DNA from: Alphaproteobacteria bacterium
GTDB lineage: Bacteria > Pseudomonadota > Alphaproteobacteria > Rhizobiales > Xanthobacteraceae
Assembly (NCBI GenBank): GCA_037200445.1
Contig: JBBCGH010000001.1
Span: forward strand, 3,596,001-3,660,000
DNA: 64,000 nucleotides
Direction of reading: 5' to 3'
Part shown: positions 1-9,244 of the stretch, piece after piece
Layout of the letters: the number at the start of each line of letters is the position of its first letter
Position numbering within the stretch: position 1 is the first letter of the stretch
Position numbers and translations under genes: made by a program
The notes under the pieces: generated by a model
What the model was told of the DNA's origin: nothing
The model's input: the letters and a program-made list of their open reading frames with translations, nothing else
Databases searched by the model: none

Positions 1-1
1 C

Positions 2-277
2 GGGCTCATCTGGTACGACGAGCGTGGCAACGAGCGGCATATGCCGGCGCTTGCCGTGCCGCCGAACGAGGTCATCGATACCAACGGCGCCGGCGATATC
101 TTCCATGGCGCCTACATCTACTCGTATCTGAGCCATCCCGAGCAGCCGTGGGAATCGCACTTCCACTTTGCGCGCGCGGCGTCCGCCCACTCGGTGCGTT
201 ATCTCGGCATTGAGCATTCCTTGCCGACACGCGCGGATGTGCTTGCGGCCGAGCGGGCGTTCCGCGAGGCGGCGTAA
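2..277 (+). CDS. PfkB-family carbohydrate kinase, C-terminal end (partial)
   Basis: The frame is open from the window edge, so only the last 91 codons are present. The motif DTNGAGDIFHGAY is the ATP/anion-hole signature of ribokinase/PfkB kinases (DTxGAGD), with the final Asp as the catalytic base. These enzymes phosphorylate sugars or nucleosides with ATP in the cytosol. The tail after the motif (about 60 residues, RAASAHSVRYLGIEHSLPTR) has the usual helical end of the fold, so the C-terminus looks intact. The substrate cannot be told from this fragment because the sugar-binding residues lie upstream of the window. Confidence 0.85.
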   Translation, partial: GLIWYDERGNERHMPALAVPPNEVIDTNGAGDIFHGAYIYSYLSHPEQPWESHFHFARAASAHSVRYLGIEHSLPTRADVLAAERAFREAA

Positions 278-342
278 CGTCGCGCCCCGATGCCGGCCTC
301 GCGCCGCCGATCTATGATCGGCGCTCGATTTGGGGACTTTGG

Positions 343-795
343 ATGAAACTGTCTGGCCAGATGATCCGCGCAGCCGGCGCGGCGATCTTGAGCATGCTCG
401 TCGCGACCGGCGCGTTGGCGCAGGCGCCGATCAGGATTTTCGACTCGCACCTGCACTACAACCAGGAGCCAAACCCGTTCTACGAGCATACCGGCTTTTC
501 GACGCCGCCGGGGCGCGTTCGCGAACTCCTCGATCAATATCCCGGCCTGATGGGCGAACTCTCCTATCGCGGCGGCATCACCGAAGCCGGCAAGCTCTCG
601 TCCAACTGGCGCGCCCTGTTCGCAAGCCATTCGCCCCGCTTCCTGCTCGGCTCCGATACCTGGATCAACGAGCGCTGGTTCGGCTACGACACGATCATGA
701 AGGAATATCGCGGCTGGCTCGCGCAGTTGCCGGCCGATGAGGCCGAACGCATCGCGCATGGCAATGCCGAGAAGCTGTTCGCCCGAGCGGACTAG
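343..795 (+). CDS. Amidohydrolase-like secreted protein, internally deleted
   Basis: The 150-residue product has a signal peptide (about residues 1-26, ending ALAQA), then IFDSHLHY with the HxH metal motif at about 35-37. It then jumps to a block resembling the C-terminal third of TIM-barrel amidohydrolases: HTGFSTPPGRVRELL, LLGSDTW with the catalytic Asp, and RIAHGNAEKLF. Family members I know of are roughly 270-300 residues; the middle of the barrel, with the other metal-binding His residues, is absent although the frame is kept. The protein is probably inactive and the gene a decaying one. A GGGGAC stretch lies 6 bases upstream of the ATG. It shares no overlap with either neighbour. Confidence 0.7.
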   Translation: MKLSGQMIRAAGAAILSMLVATGALAQAPIRIFDSHLHYNQEPNPFYEHTGFSTPPGRVRELLDQYPGLMGELSYRGGITEAGKLSSNWRALFASHSPRFLLGSDTWINERWFGYDTIMKEYRGWLAQLPADEAERIAHGNAEKLFARAD

Positions 796-811
796 AACCG
801 GCGGCTCGCTC

Positions 812-3127
812 TCAGCGCGCCGCGAACCCCAGCATCATTTGCCCCTGTTGCGCCTTTTGCGCATCGACCGCCGCGAACGCCGTCATGTTGACCACGCCCC
901 GCGCGGTCGTTGACGGCGTCAGGATGTGGGCGGGTTGCGCGGCGCCGATGAGGATCGGCCCCACGGGAAGCGCATCGCCGAAGAACTTGATCATCTGGTA
1001 GGCGGCATTCGCCGCATCGATGTTCGGCATGATCAGCATGTTCGCCTCGCCGGTCAGCCGCGAGTGCGGATAGATGCGCTGACGGAACGCGGGCACCAGC
1101 GCGGATTCTCCATTCATGTCGCCGTCGACCTCAAGCTCAGGCGCACGCGCCAGAATGAGGTCGAGCGCGGCGCGCATTTTGTGCCCGGATCCACATTCGT
1201 AGCTGCCGAAGTCGGAACGCGACACCAGCGCGACCTTCGGCTCGACGCCGAAGCGGCGCACCTGGGTTGCGGCAAGGCACGCCATTTCGGCGATCTCGGA
1301 AGCGCTTGGATCCTCGTTGATGTGGGTGTCGGCAAGGAAGTAGACGCCCTTCGCACTGATCACCGTCGAGAGCGCGGCAAAGATGCCGACACCGGGCGCG
1401 CGGCCGATGATGTCGCGAATGTGCGCAAGGTGCGCCATGTAACGCCCCTCGAGGCCGCAGATCATCGCGTCCGCAATCCCCTGCTTCACGGCGATTGCCG
1501 CGATGACGGTGGGATTGGTGCGCACCAGGGTGCGGGCCGCCTCGGGCGTCGTTCCCTTGCGCCCGGCAGCGTCCACCAGCGCCTGCACAAACGAGCGGTA
1601 GCGCGGATCGTCGTCCGGATTGATCAGCTCGAAATCCCGGCCCGGCTGGATCGCAAGGCCGAAGCGCTTGATGCGCGCCTCCACGATCGCCGGCCGGCCG
1701 ATCAGGATCGGCCGCGCCAGCCCCTCCTCGACCACCACCTGCGTGGCGCGCAGGATGCGCTCGTCCTCGCCTTCGGCGTAGATCACGCGCTTCATCTGCT
1801 CCTTCGCCTGCGCGAACACCGGCTTCATGATGAAGCCCGAGCGGAACACGAAGCGGTTGAGCCTCTCCTCGTAGGTCGCGTAATCGGTGATCGGCCGCGC
1901 CGCGACGCCGCTCTCGCAGGCGGCCTTCGCGACGGCTGGCGCGATGCGCAAGATCAGCCGTGGATCGAACGGATTGGGAATGAGCGAGCCCGGCCCGAAG
2001 GTGCGGAATTCGCCGCCATAGGCCTTCGCGGCGACATCCGACGGAGCCTCGCGGGCGAGCGCCGCAATGGCCTCGACCGCGGCGTGCTTCATCTCCTCGT
2101 TGATCGTCGTCGCGCTGACATCGAGCGCGCCGCGGAAAATGTAAGGGAAGCACAGAACGTTGTTGACCTGGTTCGGATAGTCCGAACGCCCGGTGCACAT
2201 CATCGCGTCGTCGCGTACCGCCATCGCCTCTTCGGGAAGAATCTCCGGTGTCGGATTGGCGAGCGCCATGATCAAGGGCTTCGGCGCCATCCGCTTCACC
2301 ATGTCGGGCTTGAGCACGCCGGGCGCAGAAAGTCCGAGGAAGATGTCGGCGCCTTCGATGACCTGGCCGAGCGTGCGCTTGTCGGTCTTCTGCGCGTAGA
2401 CCGACTTCCAGCGGTCCATCAGCGCGGTGCGGCCCTCGTAGACCACGCCCTCGATATCCGTGACCCAGATGTTCTCCCGTTTCGCCCCGAGCGAGACGAG
2501 GAGATTGAGGCAGGCGAGCGCCGCCGCGCCTGCACCCGATGCGACGATCTTCACCTCGCTGATCTTCTTCCCGGTGAGGGAGAGGGCGTTCTGGACCGCC
2601 GCGCCGACGATGATCGCGGTGCCATGCTGGTCGTCATGGAACACCGGGATCTTCATGCGCGCCTTGAGCTTGTCTTCGATGTCGAAGCATTCGGGCGCCT
2701 TGAAATCCTCCAGGTTGATGCCGCCGAAGGTCGGCTCCAGCGCGGAGACCACCTGGACGACGTGATCGACGTCGTGGGCGTCGATTTCGATATCGAATAC
2801 GTCGATGCCGGCAAACTTCTTGAACAGGACGGCCTTGCCTTCCATCACCGGCTTGCCCGCGAGCGGGCCGATATTGCCGAGCCCGAGAACCGCCGTGCCG
2901 TTCGACACCACCGCCACGAGGTTGGCGCGCGCGGTCAGCTCGGCGGCTTGCGCCGGGTCGGCCACGATCGCCTCGCAGGCCGCCGCGACCCCCGGCGAAT
3001 AGGCGAGCGCCAGATCGCGCTGATTGCCGAGCGGCTTGGTCGGCTGGATCTCCAGCTTCCCCGGCCTCGGGGCGCGGTGGTAGACGAGCGCATCGGCGCG
3101 CAGGTCATCGGAAATTGTCGAGGCCAT
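812..3127 (-). CDS. maeB: NADP-dependent malic enzyme with phosphotransacetylase-like domain
   Basis: This cytosolic enzyme converts malate to pyruvate and CO2 with NADP, feeding gluconeogenesis and NADPH supply. The 771-residue product has the malic domain first (AYSPGV with the catalytic Tyr at about 43; metal-binding [11 protein letters not shown] near 145), a Rossmann domain ([11 protein letters not shown] near 200), and from about 430 a phosphate acetyltransferase-like domain ([12 protein letters not shown]). This hybrid layout and length are normal for bacterial MaeB, and the C-terminal domain is regulatory rather than catalytic in characterised members. The ATG at 3127 is chosen over an upstream start at 3181 because GGAG sits 6 bases before it and the protein then begins as its relatives do. 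Confidence 0.95.
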   Translation of the reverse strand: MASTISDDLRADALVYHRAPRPGKLEIQPTKPLGNQRDLALAYSPGVAAACEAIVADPAQAAELTARANLVAVVSNGTAVLGLGNIGPLAGKPVMEGKAVLFKKFAGIDVFDIEIDAHDVDHVVQVVSALEPTFGGINLEDFKAPECFDIEDKLKARMKIPVFHDDQHGTAIIVGAAVQNALSLTGKKISEVKIVASGAGAAALACLNLLVSLGAKRENIWVTDIEGVVYEGRTALMDRWKSVYAQKTDKRTLGQVIEGADIFLGLSAPGVLKPDMVKRMAPKPLIMALANPTPEILPEEAMAVRDDAMMCTGRSDYPNQVNNVLCFPYIFRGALDVSATTINEEMKHAAVEAIAALAREAPSDVAAKAYGGEFRTFGPGSLIPNPFDPRLILRIAPAVAKAACESGVAARPITDYATYEERLNRFVFRSGFIMKPVFAQAKEQMKRVIYAEGEDERILRATQVVVEEGLARPILIGRPAIVEARIKRFGLAIQPGRDFELINPDDDPRYRSFVQALVDAAGRKGTTPEAARTLVRTNPTVIAAIAVKQGIADAMICGLEGRYMAHLAHIRDIIGRAPGVGIFAALSTVISAKGVYFLADTHINEDPSASEIAEMACLAATQVRRFGVEPKVALVSRSDFGSYECGSGHKMRAALDLILARAPELEVDGDMNGESALVPAFRQRIYPHSRLTGEANMLIMPNIDAANAAYQMIKFFGDALPVGPILIGAAQPAHILTPSTTARGVVNMTAFAAVDAQKAQQGQMMLGFAAR

Positions 3128-3198
3128 GCCACACTCCAGTCCCAACCGAACCCAGAATATGGCATTTATCCTGCGGGACAATCGCGAACGGGCACACC

Positions 3199-5250
3199 AT
3201 GAAGATTCTGATCGGCTTGCTGGCAGCGCTTGTGATCACGGCCGGCGGCTATTTCGGTTTTGAATTCTACCTCCAGCAGCGCATCACCAACGACGTCGAG
3301 GCGACGTTTGCCTCGGTCCGTGCGAGCGGTGCGAAGGCAGAGCACGGCAAGGTGACGTTCGACCTGTGGCGGCGAACGGTCACGATCGCGGATATCTCGG
3401 GCGAGCTGACCGCCGACCCGCCCGTCAGGCTCAAGATCGGCCGCGTTGTTGCCTCCGGCGTGAGCCAGCCCGATACGGGACGCTTTGCGGCAAGCCGCAT
3501 CGAGGTGACGGATTTCGAGGCTGCGGGAAGCATTGGTACGAATACCGGATTACGCGCGTCCTATCAGGCGCCCCGGATGGACGTTACCGACTACGCAGGC
3601 CCCGCAGGCCCGCTGCGGCGCCTGGAATCCTCAAACCTCGCGGACATCTACCGCTTCGCGCTCGAGCACTTCAGCGCTGCCGCCGCCAAGTCGGTCGAAG
3701 TCCCGGCGCTCACGTTGAAGTTCACGCCTTCGGGCTCGTCTCCGGCAGCGGGCACGGGCGATTACACCTATTCGGGCATGGCGCTGCGCGACATCAAGGA
3801 CGGCAAGATCGCCTCCTCCACGGTCGAGCGCGTGGCTTTCACGGTGGCGATGAGCCCCGCCGGGAAAAGCGAAAGCCTCACCGGCGAGATCGTCAATCTG
3901 GCGGCCTACGATTTCGACGCCTCGGCGACGCTTGCGATGCTCGATCCCGCGCGGGCGAACGATGACAAATACTATCGCACTTACCGGCAACTGACCGCCG
4001 GCGCCTACACGGCCTCGTTCCAGAAAGGCCTGAAGATGCGCGTCGACGGCGTGACCGTCGACGATGTCGGCCTGCGGCCCTCGCGCCTGCAATTCCCCCA
4101 GCTGATGGCGATTATCGACTCAGCGCCGCCGCCCGGCACCACGCCGACGCCGGAGCAGATGCGCGATCTGCTCGGCAAGGTCGCGGGCATCTACGAAGGC
4201 ATCCATATCGGCGGCGCAACGATCAGCGGACTGTCGATGGACCTGCCGGAAGGCGTGTTCAAACTTGCGGCGGCGCGCCTCATCAATCTGGAGAACGGCA
4301 AGATCGCCGAATTCGCATTCGAAGGGCTCGCAGGAAAGACGCCGCAGGGGCCGGTGACGGTGGAGCGCTTCGCGCTGAAGGCAATCGACATCGCTGGCCT
4401 GATGCGAACGTCCGGAGAGTTCGCGCAGCCGGGCCGGACGCCGGCGGTGGAGCAACTCGTGGGGCTGCTCACGCTGCTGCAAGGCGCGGAGCTTAAGGGC
4501 TTAGCCGCACCCTACCGCAGTGTCGTGCCTCGTCTCGGCCGTCCGTCATCGCGTGTTCGGCCGGACAACAACGCGAACAGTCAGGTTAACATCGACGTGC
4601 TGAACCTCGCGTGGGGGCAGTTCGTCGGGCCGATCCCAACGCGGGCGCGCGTCACCCTGAAGATGGCGGGGCCGATCGACCAGAGCGATCCGGAGCCGTT
4701 CAAGATGCTGGCAGAGACCGGGCTGACCAGCACGTCGGTGAACTTCGATCTTGGCGCCACCTGGAATGAGGGTGACCGTTCATTCGCCGTGCAACCGGGC
4801 ACGCTCGATATCGGCAACGTGTTGACCGCAGCGGTCCGCCTCTCGCTCGCCAACGTGGATCGCGGCGTGTTTTCGCTCAATCCGCTTCAGGCCGCCATCA
4901 TGGCGGCGCAGATCGAGGCGGGACCGGTCGAGTTCACGCTGCGCGACACCGGCGGCATCGATCTCGCGATCACGCAGCAGGCGCGCCAGCAAAAGGTGTC
5001 GCGCGAAGCCGCGCGGCAAGCCATCACGGACGCCATCCGCGACAGCGCAATGCAGCTGGCCTCCGCCAATCCGGACGTAATGGCGGTCGCGGGGGCGCTG
5101 ACGCGCTTCATCGAGAACCCGCGCGGCACGCTGACCATCAAGGTCACGCCGCGGGGAAAGGTCTCGGCGATGCAGGTGCTGGAGTCGATCAGAACGGGAT
5201 CGCTCGCGGCGTTCGCGCGCTTCCAGATCGAGGCGACGACGGGGCGGTGA
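3199..5250 (+). CDS. Large membrane-anchored protein of unknown function
   Basis: The 683-residue product starts with one hydrophobic helix (about residues 3-22, ILIGLLAALVITAGGYFGF), which suggests an inner-membrane anchor with the rest in the periplasm. The body repeats short beta-rich stretches of the kind LENGKIAEFAFEGLAGK and ALRDIKDGKIASSTVERVAF, alternating charged and hydrophobic residues. This loosely recalls AsmA/TamB-like or DUF945-like lipid-transfer folds, but I see no diagnostic motif, so no function is assigned. A possible start at 3115 would run into the opposite gene's leader; the ATG at 3199 puts the hydrophobic helix at the N-terminus. It is divergent from maeB and followed by a palindromic repeat. 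Confidence 0.8.
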   Translation: MKILIGLLAALVITAGGYFGFEFYLQQRITNDVEATFASVRASGAKAEHGKVTFDLWRRTVTIADISGELTADPPVRLKIGRVVASGVSQPDTGRFAASRIEVTDFEAAGSIGTNTGLRASYQAPRMDVTDYAGPAGPLRRLESSNLADIYRFALEHFSAAAAKSVEVPALTLKFTPSGSSPAAGTGDYTYSGMALRDIKDGKIASSTVERVAFTVAMSPAGKSESLTGEIVNLAAYDFDASATLAMLDPARANDDKYYRTYRQLTAGAYTASFQKGLKMRVDGVTVDDVGLRPSRLQFPQLMAIIDSAPPPGTTPTPEQMRDLLGKVAGIYEGIHIGGATISGLSMDLPEGVFKLAAARLINLENGKIAEFAFEGLAGKTPQGPVTVERFALKAIDIAGLMRTSGEFAQPGRTPAVEQLVGLLTLLQGAELKGLAAPYRSVVPRLGRPSSRVRPDNNANSQVNIDVLNLAWGQFVGPIPTRARVTLKMAGPIDQSDPEPFKMLAETGLTSTSVNFDLGATWNEGDRSFAVQPGTLDIGNVLTAAVRLSLANVDRGVFSLNPLQAAIMAAQIEAGPVEFTLRDTGGIDLAITQQARQQKVSREAARQAITDAIRDSAMQLASANPDVMAVAGALTRFIENPRGTLTIKVTPRGKVSAMQVLESIRTGSLAAFARFQIEATTGR

Positions 5251-5259
5251 TCTCAAGAC

Positions 5260-5371
5260 GTCATCCCGGGCGACCGAAGGGAGACCCGGGACCCAGTAAA
5301 CACCGGCCTTTCGAGTGCCGAGAAATGGGTCCCGGCTCGCGCGCTGCTTCGCAACGCTTGGCCGGGATGAC
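5260..5371. repeat. Nested palindromic intergenic repeat
   Basis: Outer arms GTCATCCCGG and CCGGGATGAC enclose inner arms CCCGGGACCCA and TGGGTCCCGG. The element sits between the convergent ends of the membrane-anchored protein gene and aspS. It resembles in design the elements at 27770-27883 and 48233-48370, and probably folds as a long hairpin on either strand. It may act as a bidirectional transcription stop, although no T-run follows. Confidence 0.8.
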
Positions 5372-5379
5372 AGCGGTGC

Positions 5380-7284
5380 TTATTTCTCCGGCAAATTCAG
5401 CCGGATGTGCAGCTCGCGCAGCTGCTTCGCCGTGACCCCCGAGGGCGCGCCCATGAGCAGGTCCTCGGCGCGCTGGTTCATCGGGAACAGCACGACCTCG
5501 CGCAGGTTCTCCTCGCCGCAGAGCAGCATCACGATGCGGTCGATGCCGGGCGCAATGCCGCCGTGCGGCGGCGCGCCGAGCGAGAGCGCGCGCAGCATGC
5601 CGCCGAATTTCTCCTCCAGCGTCTCTTCCGGATAGCCCGCGATCGCGAAGGCCTTCTTCATCACGTCGGGGCGATGATTGCGGATCGCGCCCGACGACAA
5701 TTCAATTCCGTTGCAGACGATGTCGTACTGGATCGCCTTGAGCGCCAGCAGCGTGTCCTTGTCGTTCGGGTCGAGTGCGAGGAATTTCTCCGGCTCGATG
5801 TTCGGCATCGAGAACGGGTTGTGCGAGAAGTCGATCTTCTTCTCCTCCTCGCTCCACTCGTACATGGGGAAGTCGACGATCCAGCAGAACTCGAAGCGGT
5901 CCTTCGCGATCAGGTCGAGGTCCTGCCCGACCTTGGTGCGCGCCGGTCCGGCAAACTTCACGAACACGTTCGGGTCGCCCGCGACGAAGAACACCGCATC
6001 GCCCGCCTTCAGGCCGAGTTGAATTCGAATCGCTTCGGTCTTGTCCAGACCGATATTGTTTGCAACAGGGCCTTTTCCAATAACGCTTTCGTCGTACCTC
6101 CCTTCAACCTTCGCTTTCGCCTCTATCCGCTCAATTAGCTTGTCTGGATCATTAGGGCCTGGCTCATTTGTCACGATGACCTGACCCGCGATGCCTTTCT
6201 TTTCGAAAATAATGTAGCCGAGCCCGGGCTGCCCCTCGCCTTGCGCCCACGAGTTCATCCGGTCGCAGAACGCGCGCGAGCCGCCGCCCGGCGCGGGAAT
6301 CGCCCACACCTGGTTCTTCGCGCTCGTCTCCAGGATGCGCGCGAATACCTTGAAGCCGGAGCCGCGGAAAATCTCCGACACATCCTGCATCTCGATCGGG
6401 TTGCGCAGGTCCGGCTTGTCGGTGCCGTATTTGGAGAGCGCTTCTCGATAAGGGATCAGCGGGAATTTCTGCGTCACCGGTTTGCCGCCGGCGAACTCCT
6501 CGAACACGCCGCGCATCACCGGCTCGACCGCGCCGAACACGTCGTCCTGCGTCACGAAGCTCATCTCGACGTCGAGCTGGTAGAATTCGCCGGGCGAGCG
6601 GTCGGCGCGCGCATCCTCGTCGCGGAAACACGGCGCGATCTGGAAGTAGCGGTCGAAGCCCGAGATCATGGTGAGCTGCTTGAACTGCTGCGGCGCCTGC
6701 GGCAGCGCGTAGAACCTGCCCGGATGCAGCCGCGACGGCACCAGGAAGTCGCGCGCGCCCTCCGGCGAGGACGCCGTCAGGATCGGCGTCTGGAATTCGA
6801 AGAATCCGCCCTCGCGCATGCGGCGGCGGATCGAGTCGATGATCTGCCCGCGCTTGATGATGTTGTTGTGCAGCCGCTCGCGGCGCAGGTCGAGAAAGCG
6901 GTACTTGAGCCGGATCTCCTCTGGATATTCCTGATCGCCGAACACCGGCAACGGCAGCTCGTCCGCCTTGCTCAGCACTTCGATCTCGCTGGCGAAGACT
7001 TCGACCGCGCCGGTCGGCAATTCCAGGTTCTCGGTCCCGCCGGGGCGCCGGCGCACCTTGCCGTCGACGCGCACGACCCATTCGGCGCGCAACGTCTCGG
7101 CGGCCTTGAAGGCCGGCGAATCCGGATCGGCCACCACCTGCGTCAGGCCATAATGGTCGCGCAGGTCGATGAACAGCACGCCGCCGTGATCGCGCACGCG
7201 ATGCACCCAGCCGGAGAGACGCACGGTCTCGCCGATGTTGCTGTCGCGCAAAGCGCCGCAGGTGTGGGAACGGTAGCGATGCAT
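5380..7284 (-). CDS. aspS: Aspartyl-tRNA synthetase, with an unusual internal insert
   Basis: This class IIb synthetase charges tRNA-Asp (and probably tRNA-Asn if the strain lacks AsnRS). The N-terminal OB fold covers about residues 15-105 ([14 protein letters not shown]), motif 2 is [19 protein letters not shown] near 220, the GAD insertion domain follows, and motif 3 is [13 protein letters not shown] near 577. The product is 634 residues, about 40 longer than the roughly 590 I expect. The extra length appears as [20 protein letters not shown] just before GPVANNIG, encoded by about 6040-6180 at around 50% G+C. The ATG at 7284 gives the normal [10 protein letters not shown] start. Its flanks remain well conserved, so the enzyme is probably active. 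Confidence 0.95.
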   Translation of the reverse strand: MHRYRSHTCGALRDSNIGETVRLSGWVHRVRDHGGVLFIDLRDHYGLTQVVADPDSPAFKAAETLRAEWVVRVDGKVRRRPGGTENLELPTGAVEVFASEIEVLSKADELPLPVFGDQEYPEEIRLKYRFLDLRRERLHNNIIKRGQIIDSIRRRMREGGFFEFQTPILTASSPEGARDFLVPSRLHPGRFYALPQAPQQFKQLTMISGFDRYFQIAPCFRDEDARADRSPGEFYQLDVEMSFVTQDDVFGAVEPVMRGVFEEFAGGKPVTQKFPLIPYREALSKYGTDKPDLRNPIEMQDVSEIFRGSGFKVFARILETSAKNQVWAIPAPGGGSRAFCDRMNSWAQGEGQPGLGYIIFEKKGIAGQVIVTNEPGPNDPDKLIERIEAKAKVEGRYDESVIGKGPVANNIGLDKTEAIRIQLGLKAGDAVFFVAGDPNVFVKFAGPARTKVGQDLDLIAKDRFEFCWIVDFPMYEWSEEEKKIDFSHNPFSMPNIEPEKFLALDPNDKDTLLALKAIQYDIVCNGIELSSGAIRNHRPDVMKKAFAIAGYPEETLEEKFGGMLRALSLGAPPHGGIAPGIDRIVMLLCGEENLREVVLFPMNQRAEDLLMGAPSGVTAKQLRELHIRLNLPEK

Positions 7285-7396
7285 TGAATCGGTCTTCAAG
7301 ACTGTTGGGAAAAGCGCGCGGAAAGGCGCATGCAGGGCGCGATTTGTCAAGGAAAACGGCGGCCTCGACAGCCCCGCTGGACCGGGCGCAACCGCC

Positions 7397-9082
7397 CTAT
7401 GTCGGCAGACGCGGTCTTGGCGGTGCGCTGACCTGCCGCTCGATCAGCCGGCGGGCCACCGGCGGGGTGGCGCCATAGTGCAAGGCGCGGACGCGATCGC
7501 CGATTTCGGCGTCGGCCTGGGTCACGCGCTGATTGTGCCGGACGTACTCCACCCAGGTGGGGCTCTCGTAGCGCTCGATCCAGAGCTCCGGGTTGACGAG
7601 GTCGCGCAGCAAGGTCCATTGACGCGCGCCGTCACGGCGGCGAATGCGCCGGCGCTCCGACATGGCGCCGAGGAATGCGTACACATCCTCGTCGCGGATC
7701 AGGTACTCGACCGTGACGATGATCGGGCCGCTGCGCGGCTCGATGTCGACTTCAATTTTCGGCTCGCGCCAGCGGCTCAAGGGGTCGAGATTGAGCGCGG
7801 TCAGCGGCGGCAGCGGCGAGCGAAGGCCAAGCGCCGCCCCGACCACGAGCGCGCAAGCTGCGGCGAGCAGCGCCTGCTCGATGCCGAGATGCAGTGTCAG
7901 CCAGCCCCACAGCCAGCTCCCTCCCGCCATGCCGCCGAAGGTTGCCATCTGATAGAGCGCGATGGCGCGCCCGACGACCCAGCGCGGCGCGGACAGTTGC
8001 ACGATCGCGTTGAAGGTCGCGAGCGTGAGCACCCAGCACGCGCCCGCCGCGCCGAGTGCCGGCATGGTCAGCCACATCGACGTGCTCAACCCCGCAACGG
8101 CGACGGACACGGCGAACACAATGAACGTGATCCGCACCAGGGCCTCGCTCGTGAGCGTCCCGCGTAACCGCGCACTCACGAAGGCGCCGACGACGGCGCC
8201 GACGCCGTATCCGCCGAGCAGAATCCCGAACGTGAGCGGTCCGCCCCTCACGAGATCGCGCGCAATCAGCGGCATGAGCGCAAGCGCCACGATGCCGCCG
8301 AAGCCGAAGGCGCAACCGCGCAGGATCACGCTCAGGATGTTCGGCGACATCGCGACGTAGCGCAGCCCGGCGCTCATCGCGATCCCAAAAGTTTCGCGCG
8401 GCAGCAGCCGTTCCGGGCGCTCGGGACGCCATCGCGCGAGCACCGCGATCAGCGCGACATAACTCATCGCATTGAGCACGAAGGCGACCGCGGCCCCGGC
8501 CGACGCCACGATGAAACCACCCAGCGCCGGCCCGACGCTGCGCGCAAAGTTGAACCCGGCGCTGTTGAGCATCGTGGCGGCCGGAATCTCCTGCCGCGGC
8601 ACCATGTCTCCGACCGACGATTGCCAGGCCGGATTGTTGAGCGCAATTCCACATCCGATCAGAAAGGTGAAGGTCAGCAGGAGCCAGGGCCCCACCAGGC
8701 CCCACCACGCCAGCACCGCGAGGGCGGTCGACACGGCGAACATGAAGCATTGCGCGATCAGCATGATCACGCGGCGATCGTAGTTGTCGGAAATAGCCCC
8801 CGCGGCGAGCGAGAAGAGCATGACCGGCAGGGTCGTCGAGGCCTGGACCAGGGCGATCATGTCGGGCGAAGCCGCGATCGTGGTCATCAGCCAAGAGGCC
8901 GCAACCGCCTGGATCAGCCCGCCGAAGTTCGAAACGAGGGTTGCGAGCCAGACAGCCCGGAAGATCGGCTCCTGAAAGGGGACGAACGGCGAGGACGACC
9001 TGCGCGGCGACGCGATGCCATCTGAGCGGAGTTCGGCATCGGCAAGGTCTTCGACCGGTTGCGCGTCGAGGTCTACTGGCAT
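7397..9082 (-). CDS. MFS transporter of the MFS_3 (EntS-like) type with a soluble C-terminal domain
   Basis: The 561-residue product has about 12 membrane helices between residues 35 and 415, with the first-loop signature DNYDRRVIM of major facilitator proteins. After the last helix comes a soluble domain of about 130 residues ([20 protein letters not shown] onward), as in MFS_3 proteins, where the tail resembles a small alpha-beta barrel monooxygenase-like fold. Members are drug or siderophore exporters; the substrate here is unknown. The ATG at 9082 is preferred to TTG at 9088. It reads in the same direction as aspS but 112 bases separate them. Confidence 0.85.
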   Translation of the reverse strand: MPVDLDAQPVEDLADAELRSDGIASPRRSSSPFVPFQEPIFRAVWLATLVSNFGGLIQAVAASWLMTTIAASPDMIALVQASTTLPVMLFSLAAGAISDNYDRRVIMLIAQCFMFAVSTALAVLAWWGLVGPWLLLTFTFLIGCGIALNNPAWQSSVGDMVPRQEIPAATMLNSAGFNFARSVGPALGGFIVASAGAAVAFVLNAMSYVALIAVLARWRPERPERLLPRETFGIAMSAGLRYVAMSPNILSVILRGCAFGFGGIVALALMPLIARDLVRGGPLTFGILLGGYGVGAVVGAFVSARLRGTLTSEALVRITFIVFAVSVAVAGLSTSMWLTMPALGAAGACWVLTLATFNAIVQLSAPRWVVGRAIALYQMATFGGMAGGSWLWGWLTLHLGIEQALLAAACALVVGAALGLRSPLPPLTALNLDPLSRWREPKIEVDIEPRSGPIIVTVEYLIRDEDVYAFLGAMSERRRIRRRDGARQWTLLRDLVNPELWIERYESPTWVEYVRHNQRVTQADAEIGDRVRALHYGATPPVARRLIERQVSAPPRPRLPT

Positions 9083-9244
9083 GCTCAAGGGCTAAGGGAT
9101 GCGGCCTCCCTTGCCAACCACCAAAACGCAATCCCGCGCTGACGCCTCAGGCGTCCTCTGGCAGTGGACCATCGCCCCGCTCGACAGACGGAAGGCGATG
9201 TGCACAGTCCGCGGCAGGCCCCGCGAACGAAGGCTTTCTTGCCC

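Noticed and set aside
926-3202. Long open frame on the plus strand opposite maeB
   Set aside because: Its product is Arg/His/Asp-rich and low in hydrophobic residues, with no family motif, as expected for the complement of a G+C-rich gene; maeB is certain.
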